64,000 bases of DNA. Source: JBCBGF01 sp039820585 (GTDB lineage: Bacteria; Pseudomonadota; Alphaproteobacteria; Rhodobacterales; Rhodobacteraceae). The translations under genes were made by a program, and so were the position numbers. Below are positions 57,830 to 64,000 of this stretch, one piece after another (positions within the stretch are counted from its first letter, which is position 1; each line of letters starts with the position of its first letter). The notes beneath the pieces are model-generated. The model was not told where the DNA came from. It was given only the letters and a program-made list of their open reading frames with translations, and made no database searches. Where the stretch lies: assembly GCA_039820585.1 (NCBI GenBank), contig JBCBPV010000006.1:21039-85038 (forward strand). Direction: 5' to 3'.

Positions 57830-59512
57830 ATGAGCATTCTCAAACTGGACCATGTGTCGAAAAGCTTTGGCGAGGGGACCGGACGCAGCGATGTGTTGAA
57901 GGATGTCACGCTGGAGGTGCAGGAAGGCGAGTTTCTGGTGCTTCTGGGGTTCTCGGGCACTGGCAAGACGACGTTGATCAACTTGCTGGCGGGGTTGGAT
58001 ACGCCAACCTCGGGCAGTGTGAGTTTCAAGGGCGCGCCCATCACCGGGCCGGGGCCTGAGCGGGGGGTGATCTTTCAAAGCTATTCGCTGATGCCGTGGC
58101 TGACGGTGAACGGCAATGTGGGGCTGGCGGTGGATGCGATCTTCCCCGGGCTGAGCCGGGCGGAGAAGGCGGCGAAGGTCGATCACTACGTGTCGATGGT
58201 GGGGCTCGGCCATGCCACGGGGCGGCGTCCGGCAGAGCTGTCGGGCGGGATGCGCCAGCGGGTGAACGTGGCGCGGGCCCTGGCGATGAACCCTGAGGTG
58301 TTGCTGCTGGATGAGCCGTTGTCGGCGCTGGATGCGCTGACGCGGGCGAACCTGGCCGATGAGATCGAGGGGATCTGGGAGGCGGACAAGAAGACCTGCG
58401 TTCTGATCACCAACGATGTGGATGAGGCGATTGTTTTGGCCGACCGGATCATCGCGCTGAACCCCGATGGGACGCTGGGCGAAGAGTTCACGGTGACGAT
58501 CCCCCGCCCGCGGGAGCGGACCGAGATGAACCATGACGAGACGTTCAAGCGGCTGCGGGCGGATGTGACCAAGTACCTGATGGATGTGGGTATCGAAGCG
58601 AAGGTTGAGGGCGCGCGGGTGTTGCCCGATGTGACGCCGATCCATGGGGTACCGGCGGCGGTGGCCCAGGCGCAAGAGGGGCTGATCGACGAGCGGTTCC
58701 TGGATTTCAGCCAGTTGCACAAGGTGTATCCGACGCCGAATGGGCCGCTGACGGTGGTGGAAGACTTCGACCTGAAGATCGACAAGGGAGAGTTCGTGTC
58801 GCTGATCGGGCATTCGGGCTGTGGCAAGTCCACGGTTTTGACGATGGCGGCGGGGCTGAACGAGATCAGCCAAGGCGCGATCAAGCTGGATGGGCGGCAT
58901 GTGGAAGGCGCGGATCCCGAGCGGGCCGTGGTGTTTCAGGCGCCATCGCTGTTTCCCTGGCTGACGGCGAAAGAGAACGTGTCGGTGGGCGCGGACCGGG
59001 TCTATCCGCGCGCGAGCCGGGCGGAGCGGCGGGATGTGGTGGAATACTACCTGGAGCGGGTCGGTCTGGCCGACGCGATGGACAAGCCCGCAGCCGAGTT
59101 GTCGAACGGGATGAAGCAAAGGGTGGGGATTGCGCGGGCGTTTGCGTTGTCGCCGAAGCTGCTGCTGCTGGATGAGCCGTTCGGGATGCTCGACAGCCTG
59201 ACGCGCTGGGAGTTGCAGGAAGTGCTGATGGAGGTCTGGTCGCGCACCAAGGTGACCGCGATCTGTGTGACCCATGATGTGGATGAGGCGATCCTTCTGG
59301 CCGACCGGGTGGTGATGATGACCAACGGGCCGCAGGCGACGATCGGCAAGATCACGAAGGTCGATCTGCCCCGGCCACGGACGCGCAAGGCGCTGCTGGA
59401 GCACCCCGATTACTATGCGTATCGGCAGGAAGTGCTTGATTTCCTGGAGGAGTATGAGCACGGCGCCAAGCCGAAGAAGAAACCGGCGCCCGCGCCGATT
59501 GCAGCGGAGTGA
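57830..59512 (+). CDS. Nitrate ABC transporter ATPase, two nucleotide-binding domains in one chain (NrtC/NrtD fusion)
   Basis: A 560-residue protein with two full ABC ATPase domains. Domain 1 (about 1-260): Walker A GFSGTGKTTLINLL, signature LSGGMRQRVNVARAL, Walker B VLLLDEPLSALDA. Domain 2 (about 300-530): Walker A GHSGCGKSTVLTMA, signature LSNGMKQRVGIARAF, Walker B LLLLDEPFGMLDS. Cyanobacterial NrtC carries an NrtA-like domain instead; here two ATPase units make the nucleotide-binding dimer in cis. The C-terminal tail is Lys/Pro/Ala-rich. GTG at 57821 is an alternative start overlapping the nrtB stop; ATG 57830 has GGTGAG upstream. It is the only ATPase gene in this operon. Confidence 0.9.
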   Translation: MSILKLDHVSKSFGEGTGRSDVLKDVTLEVQEGEFLVLLGFSGTGKTTLINLLAGLDTPTSGSVSFKGAPITGPGPERGVIFQSYSLMPWLTVNGNVGLAVDAIFPGLSRAEKAAKVDHYVSMVGLGHATGRRPAELSGGMRQRVNVARALAMNPEVLLLDEPLSALDALTRANLADEIEGIWEADKKTCVLITNDVDEAIVLADRIIALNPDGTLGEEFTVTIPRPRERTEMNHDETFKRLRADVTKYLMDVGIEAKVEGARVLPDVTPIHGVPAAVAQAQEGLIDERFLDFSQLHKVYPTPNGPLTVVEDFDLKIDKGEFVSLIGHSGCGKSTVLTMAAGLNEISQGAIKLDGRHVEGADPERAVVFQAPSLFPWLTAKENVSVGADRVYPRASRAERRDVVEYYLERVGLADAMDKPAAELSNGMKQRVGIARAFALSPKLLLLDEPFGMLDSLTRWELQEVLMEVWSRTKVTAICVTHDVDEAILLADRVVMMTNGPQATIGKITKVDLPRPRTRKALLEHPDYYAYRQEVLDFLEEYEHGAKPKKKPAPAPIAAE

Positions 59513-59517
59513 ATGCG

Positions 59518-61950
59518 ATGACTCAGAAACTGATCATCATCGGTGCCGGCATGGCCGCCGGGCGGCTGGTGGAGCATGTGACCGATCAGGGCGGCTGGGA
59601 TGTCACCTTGTTCAATGCAGAACCGCGCGGGACGTATGACCGGATCATGCTGTCGCCGGTTCTGGCGGGGGACAAAACCTATGCCGAGATCGTGACCCAC
59701 GATGCGAGCTTCTATGAGGCGCGCGGTGTGACCTGTCGCTTTGGTGAGCGGGTGCAAGGGATTGACCGGGCGGCGAAGACGGTGACGGGGCCCGATGGCG
59801 TGCCCCTGGCTTACGACAAGCTGGTGATTGCGACGGGGTCGGACCCGTTCATCATCCCCCTGCCCGGCCATGATCTGGAGGGCGTCATCGCCTACCGCGA
59901 TCTGGAAGATACCGAGCGGATGATGGCGATGACCGATGGCGAGAAAGCCGTGGTCATCGGGGGTGGTCTGCTGGGCCTCGAGGCTGCGGCGGGCATGCAT
60001 GCGCGCGGGATTGACGTGACGGTGGTGCATTTGATGGGCCATCTGATGGAGCGGCAGTTGGACGAGGCTGCGGGATATCTGTTGCGCAAGGAATTGGTGG
60101 GGCGCGGGATCAAGGTGCTGTGTTCCTCGAACTCCAAGGAGATCCGGGGAGAGGATGGGCGCGTGGCGGCTCTGGTGCTGGACAATGGCACCGAGCTGCC
60201 ATGCGATCTGTTGGTGATGGCGGTGGGGATCAGGCCCTCTGTCGGGCTGGCGAAAGAGGCCGGGCTGGCGGTGGGCCGGGGCATCCATGTGGATGAGGCC
60301 ATGGTGACGTCTGACGCGGATGTGCTGGCGATTGGCGAGTGTATCGAGTTTGACGGGCAAGTCTTTGGCCTGGTCGCCCCGCTTTACGATCAGGCGAAGG
60401 TTGCGGCAAAGACGTTGGCCGGGGAAGAGGCCGCATATGCCACACGCGAGACGGCGACAAAGCTGAAGGTCACGGGATGTGATCTGTTCAGCGCGGGCGA
60501 TTTTGCGGAGGCTGAGGATCGCGAGGATATCGTGTATCGCGACCCGGCGCGGGGGGTCTACAAACGGCTGGTGCTGCAGGACAACCGCCTGATCGGTGCG
60601 GTGATGTATGGCGACACCGCTGATGGCGGGTGGTTCCATGGGTTGATCAAGGACGGCAGCGATATCAGCGAGATGCGCGATACGCTGATCTTCGGGCCTG
60701 CTTTCCAGGGGGGGGCCGCGCTGGACCCTATGGCGGCCGTTGCAGCCTTACCGGCTGACGCAGAAATCTGCGGCTGCAACGGCATTTGCAAAAGTCAGAT
60801 CGTGGGTGCCATCGAAAGCGGCGCCGGGACATTGGAAGACGTGCGGGCGCAGACCAAGGCGAGCGGGTCTTGCGGGACATGCACCGGGTTGGTGGAACAG
60901 TTGTTGGCGGTGACGCTGGGAGACGACTTCCAATTGCCAGAGGCGAAACCGGTTTGCGGGTGTACCGACCTGACGCATGAGGATGTGCGGCGGCTGATCA
61001 AAAGCCAGGAGTTGAAATCGCAGCCTGCGGTTTGGCAAGAGCTGGGGTGGACCACGCCGAACGGGTGCCACACCTGCCGTCCGGCGATTAACTATTACCT
61101 GCTTGCTGATTGGCCGGTGGAGTATCAGGACGACCCGCAATCGCGTTTTGTGAACGAGCGCAAGCACGCGAATATCCAGAAGGACGGGACGTTTAGCGTC
61201 GTCCCGCGGATGTGGGGCGGGATCACCACGGCGGGTGAATTGCGCGCTATTGCGGATGCGGCCGACAAGTACAACGTGCCGACGGTGAAAGTGACGGGCG
61301 GACAGCGGATCGACCTGTTGGGCGTACGGGGTGAAGACCTGCCTGCGATCTGGGCGGATCTGGGTCAGGCGGGGCTGGTGTCGGGCCATGCCTATGCCAA
61401 GGGGCTGCGCACGGTGAAGACCTGTGTGGGCACCGATCATTGCCGGTTTGGAACGCAGGATTCCACGGGGCTTGGGATCCGGCTGGAGAAGAAGCTGTGG
61501 GGGTCTTGGACGCCGCACAAGGTGAAGATGGGTGTCTCGGGCTGCCCCCGGAACTGTGCCGAGGCGACGTGCAAGGATGTGGGCATCGTTTGCGTCGATA
61601 GCGGCTATGAGATCGGCGTTGGCGGGGCGGCGGGCATGGATCTCAAAGAGATCGAGCCGCTCATCAAGGTCGCCACCGAGGAAGAGGCGATGGATCATGT
61701 GATCGCCTTTGTGCAGCTCTATCGCGAGAACGCGAAGTACCTGGATCGACCCTACAAATTCATCGCCAAGGTCGGGATGGATTGGGTGCGCGAGCGGGTT
61801 GGTGATGATGCCGAGCGTGCGCGGCTGGTGGCGGCGTTCGAGCTGTCGCAGTCGATCTATCAGACCGATCCCTGGGCCGAACGCGCCAATGAGGAAACCC
61901 GCGAGGCCTATGGGCCGATTGCGGATCTGACGTTGGAGGCGGCGGAATGA
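59518..61950 (+). CDS. nirB: Assimilatory nitrite reductase [NAD(P)H], large subunit
   Basis: An 810-residue enzyme reducing nitrite to ammonium. It has an N-terminal FAD/NAD(P)H oxidoreductase (IIIGAGMAAGRLVEHV; VVIGGGLLGLEAAAGM), then BFD-like [2Fe-2S] regions (ICGCNGICKSQI with CGTCTGL; a second, VCGCTDLTHEDV). The siroheme/[4Fe-4S] part has TCVGTDHCRFGTQDS and GCPRNCAEATCKDVG, which supply the cluster cysteines. The in-frame GTG at 59509 overlaps the ATPase stop; ATG 59518 is chosen. The small subunit nirD follows with a 4-nt overlap and nasA directly after. Confidence 0.96.
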   Translation: MTQKLIIIGAGMAAGRLVEHVTDQGGWDVTLFNAEPRGTYDRIMLSPVLAGDKTYAEIVTHDASFYEARGVTCRFGERVQGIDRAAKTVTGPDGVPLAYDKLVIATGSDPFIIPLPGHDLEGVIAYRDLEDTERMMAMTDGEKAVVIGGGLLGLEAAAGMHARGIDVTVVHLMGHLMERQLDEAAGYLLRKELVGRGIKVLCSSNSKEIRGEDGRVAALVLDNGTELPCDLLVMAVGIRPSVGLAKEAGLAVGRGIHVDEAMVTSDADVLAIGECIEFDGQVFGLVAPLYDQAKVAAKTLAGEEAAYATRETATKLKVTGCDLFSAGDFAEAEDREDIVYRDPARGVYKRLVLQDNRLIGAVMYGDTADGGWFHGLIKDGSDISEMRDTLIFGPAFQGGAALDPMAAVAALPADAEICGCNGICKSQIVGAIESGAGTLEDVRAQTKASGSCGTCTGLVEQLLAVTLGDDFQLPEAKPVCGCTDLTHEDVRRLIKSQELKSQPAVWQELGWTTPNGCHTCRPAINYYLLADWPVEYQDDPQSRFVNERKHANIQKDGTFSVVPRMWGGITTAGELRAIADAADKYNVPTVKVTGGQRIDLLGVRGEDLPAIWADLGQAGLVSGHAYAKGLRTVKTCVGTDHCRFGTQDSTGLGIRLEKKLWGSWTPHKVKMGVSGCPRNCAEATCKDVGIVCVDSGYEIGVGGAAGMDLKEIEPLIKVATEEEAMDHVIAFVQLYRENAKYLDRPYKFIAKVGMDWVRERVGDDAERARLVAAFELSQSIYQTDPWAERANEETREAYGPIADLTLEAAE

Positions 61951-62276
61951 GCTGGATTGATATTGGTGCGGTGCACGACATTCCCCTGCGCGGGGCGCGG
62001 AAGGTGAAGACAAAGCTCGGCTGTATCGCGGTGTTCCGCACGAGCGAGGCAGAGGTGTTTGCGACGTCGAACACCTGTCCGCACAAGGGCGGGCCGCTCA
62101 ATGAGGGGATCGTGCATGACCGCAAGGTGACGTGCCCGTTGCATAACTGGGTGTTCGATCTGGAGACCGGGTTGGCGCTGGGGCCCGATGAGGGGCGCAT
62201 CGACACTTATGCGGTGCGCGTTGAGGATGGGCGGGTTTTGCTTGATCCGGCGCTTCTGACGCAAAAGGCCGCCTGA
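61947..62276 (+). CDS. nirD: Nitrite reductase small subunit (Rieske-type)
   Basis: A 109-residue NirD. The Rieske-like fold retains the pattern NTCPHKGGPLNEGIV and VTCPLHNWVFDLETG, i.e. CPH and CPLHNW, so the cysteines and histidines for a [2Fe-2S] cluster are present, unlike NirD forms that lost them. It passes electrons or stabilises NirB during nitrite reduction. Its ATG overlaps the nirB stop and its stop overlaps the nasA start (TGATGG). Confidence 0.94.
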   Translation: MSWIDIGAVHDIPLRGARKVKTKLGCIAVFRTSEAEVFATSNTCPHKGGPLNEGIVHDRKVTCPLHNWVFDLETGLALGPDEGRIDTYAVRVEDGRVLLDPALLTQKAA

Positions 62277-64000
62277 TGGATCAGGGGCCGCTGCGATGGA
62301 TCAAATCCACCTGCCCCTATTGCGGGGTTGGGTGTGGGGTGATCCTGACACCGGATACCGCTGGCGGCGTGATGGTCGAGGGCGATCCGGAGCATCCGGC
62401 GAACAAGGGGCGGCTGTGTTCAAAGGGCATGGCGCTGGGCGAGACGGTGGATCTGGAGGGGCGGTTGCTTGCGCCTTTGGTGGCGGGTGTCGCGGCGGGG
62501 TGGGATGAGGCGCTGGGGCTGGTGGCGCAGCGGTTTTCCGACACGATCGCGCGGCATGGGCCGGACAGCGTGGCGTTTTACGTCTCGGGCCAGTTGCTGA
62601 CCGAGGATTACTACGTCGCCAACAAGCTGATGAAGGGGTTCATCGGGTCGGCGAATATCGACACGAATTCGCGCCTGTGCATGGCCTCGACCGTGGCGGG
62701 GCACAAGCGGGCGTTTGGGACCGATACGGTGCCGGGGTTTTATACCGATCTGGAAGAGGCGGATCTGGTGGTGCTGGTGGGGTCGAACCTGGCCTGGTGC
62801 CATCCGGTTTTGTACCAGCGGTTGGCGGCGGCGCGGGCGGCGCGGGGGACCAAGGTGGTGGTTGTCGATCCGCGGCGGACGGCGACCTGCGATATTGCCG
62901 ATCTGCATTTGCGGGTGGCGCCCGGCGGCGATGTGGCGCTGTTCAATGGGCTGTTTGCACATCTCAATAGTGTGGGGGCGTTTGATGCCGCTTTCCTGAG
63001 TGCGCATACGGACGGGCTGGATGAGACGCTGGCCTGCGCTTCCAGCGGGTCGACCGCGGCGACGGGGCTGGCGGCGGCGGAGTTGGAGGCGTTTTACGCA
63101 CTGTTTGCGGGCACCGAGAAGACCGTTACGGTCTTCAGCCAGGGTGTGAACCAGGCGGCGCAAGGCACTGATAAAGTAAACGCAATTCTGAATTGTCATG
63201 TGGCAACTGGGCGGATTGGCAAGCCGGGGATGGGGCCTTTGAGCGTCACGGGGCAGCCCAACGCGATGGGCGGACGCGAAGTTGGCGGGCTTGCCAATAT
63301 GTTGGCGGCGCATCTTGATCTTGAAGACCCCGCACACCGCGCGGCTGTGGGGGCGTTTTGGAATACCGGGACGGTAGCCGAGACGCCCGGGTTGAAAGCG
63401 GTGGAGATGTTTGACGCCGTGGCCGATGGCCGGATCAAGGCGCTGTGGATTGCGTGTACGAACCCGGCCGTGTCGCTACCCAATGCAGGTGCTGTGGCCG
63501 ATGCGATTGAGGCGTGTGAGTTCACCGTTGTCAGCGATCTGAGCGCACAGACGGACACCGCGAAGCTGGCGGATGTGGTTTTGCCCGCGCAAGGCTGGGG
63601 CGAGAAGGACGGGACGGTCACCAATTCCGACCGGATGATCAGCCGCCAGCGCCGCGCCCTGCCCGCGCCGGGACAGGCGCGGGCGGATTGGGATATCTTT
63701 GCCGAGGTCGGGCGCCGCATGGGATGGACCGAGGCGTTTGATTATCGCAATGCGGCCGAGGTGTTTCGCGAACATGCCGCCCTGTCGCGGTTGGGCGGCA
63801 GCTTTGGGCGGGACTTCGATATCTCGGGCCTCGCCGATATCACGGACGCGGAATATGACGCGCTGGCGCCGGTGCATTGGCCGGTGAGTGCCGCACGCGC
63901 TGGCGGGCGGTTCTTTGGCGATGGGCGGTTCTTCACGCCGTCGGGCCGGGCACGGTTGGTGCCGGTGCGGCAGGCTGCTGCGGCGGTGGTGAGTGCGGCC
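62276..64000 (+). CDS. nasA: Assimilatory nitrate reductase catalytic subunit (partial, C-terminus beyond window)
   Basis: The first 575 residues of a molybdopterin-dependent nitrate reductase. The N-terminal [4Fe-4S] site is STCPYCGVGCGV plus GRLCSKG. The Mo-bisMGD part is shown by SGQLLTEDYYVANKLMKGF, NIDTNSRLCMASTVAG, VVVVDPRRTATCDIADLHL and QPNAMGGREVGGLAN, typical of NasA/NarB-type cytoplasmic reductases. It reduces nitrate to nitrite, the substrate of NirBD encoded just upstream. The frame is open to the last base of the window. No signal peptide is present, as expected for the assimilatory type. Confidence 0.94.
   Translation, partial: MDQGPLRWIKSTCPYCGVGCGVILTPDTAGGVMVEGDPEHPANKGRLCSKGMALGETVDLEGRLLAPLVAGVAAGWDEALGLVAQRFSDTIARHGPDSVAFYVSGQLLTEDYYVANKLMKGFIGSANIDTNSRLCMASTVAGHKRAFGTDTVPGFYTDLEEADLVVLVGSNLAWCHPVLYQRLAAARAARGTKVVVVDPRRTATCDIADLHLRVAPGGDVALFNGLFAHLNSVGAFDAAFLSAHTDGLDETLACASSGSTAATGLAAAELEAFYALFAGTEKTVTVFSQGVNQAAQGTDKVNAILNCHVATGRIGKPGMGPLSVTGQPNAMGGREVGGLANMLAAHLDLEDPAHRAAVGAFWNTGTVAETPGLKAVEMFDAVADGRIKALWIACTNPAVSLPNAGAVADAIEACEFTVVSDLSAQTDTAKLADVVLPAQGWGEKDGTVTNSDRMISRQRRALPAPGQARADWDIFAEVGRRMGWTEAFDYRNAAEVFREHAALSRLGGSFGRDFDISGLADITDAEYDALAPVHWPVSAARAGGRFFGDGRFFTPSGRARLVPVRQAAAAVVSAA

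Noticed and set aside
57542..59461. 639-residue ORF on the minus strand across the nitrate ATPase
   Set aside because: Shadow frame opposite two complete ABC domains; composition is Arg/His/Pro-rich and has no recognisable features.
60748..62013. 421-residue minus ORF over nirB
   Set aside because: Antisense of the siroheme region, with no start signal and no family resemblance.
1..64000. CRISPR arrays, prophage, IS elements, integrase next to tRNA genes
   Set aside because: No spaced repeats, recombinase motifs or att-like tRNA duplications were seen; the two tRNA-Asp copies are complete genes.

Overview
The window looks like a chromosomal segment of an alphaproteobacterium of the Rhodobacteraceae (Roseobacter group). 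Signs of this are GC-rich sequence with a strong G/C bias at third codon positions, hemA encoding the C4-type 5-aminolevulinate synthase behind an FNR-type box, a monomeric NADP isocitrate dehydrogenase, a NasS-NasT nitrate system, and a separate methyltetrahydrofolate:cobalamin methyltransferase with a RamA-like activator in place of a one-piece MetH. I see no phage, IS element, integrase, plasmid function or CRISPR array. The content is core and housekeeping, with two clear operons at the right end.

Layout. 1-2.6 kb (minus): an ECF42-like sigma factor (runs off the left edge), its YCII/DGPF partner, an SRPBCC protein and a DUF2059 exported protein, then tRNA-Ser(CGA). 3.1-8.1 kb (plus): a C1/methionine block with a PF13769 small protein, a MetF-like reductase, a MeTHF:corrinoid methyltransferase, a small gene broken by an in-frame TGA, and a [2Fe-2S] ASKHA corrinoid activator. 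A small membrane protein lies on the minus strand inside this block. 8.3-16 kb: tRNA-Gly(CCC), icd, a thioesterase, a sulfotransferase, and the zwf-pgl-pgi operon (minus) behind a perfect LacI-type palindrome. 16.2-30.4 kb: radical SAM protein, DUF924 protein, MFS exporter, queA plus an AsmA-like giant protein, bcp plus a ferritin-like protein, an M23 peptidase overlapping a bactofilin, a DHA2 exporter with no visible normal start, a DUF2189 protein, and prfB. 30.5-41.5 kb: PBP1A, AmiC-type amidase, aminotransferase, M48 protease, DsbA-like protein, ispG, a RodZ-like protein and hemA. 41.6-49 kb: M20 dipeptidase, alpha/beta hydrolase, two identical tRNA-Asp genes, a YejA-like binding protein, pirin, an ABM monooxygenase-like protein and phosphomannomutase.

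49-53 kb: a four-gene Mn/Zn ABC importer (binding protein, ATPase, two permeases). Its promoter carries two copies of a 15-bp Fur-family-like palindrome, one of them between the -35 and -10. One permease has an extra cytoplasmic C-terminal domain.

53.2-64 kb: nitrate assimilation, nasT-nasS-[leader]-nrtA-nrtB-nrtC/D fusion-nirB-nirD-nasA (nasA runs off the right edge). The leader before nrtA has a hexaloop hairpin of the kind bound by ANTAR proteins, and its 3' half is shared with a U-tract terminator. This fits the NasS (nitrate sensor) / NasT (antiterminator) switch encoded just upstream. No wholly new system is evident. The points most worth following are the split-methionine-synthase block with its broken neighbour, the overlapping antiterminator/terminator leader, and the double palindrome in the metal promoter.
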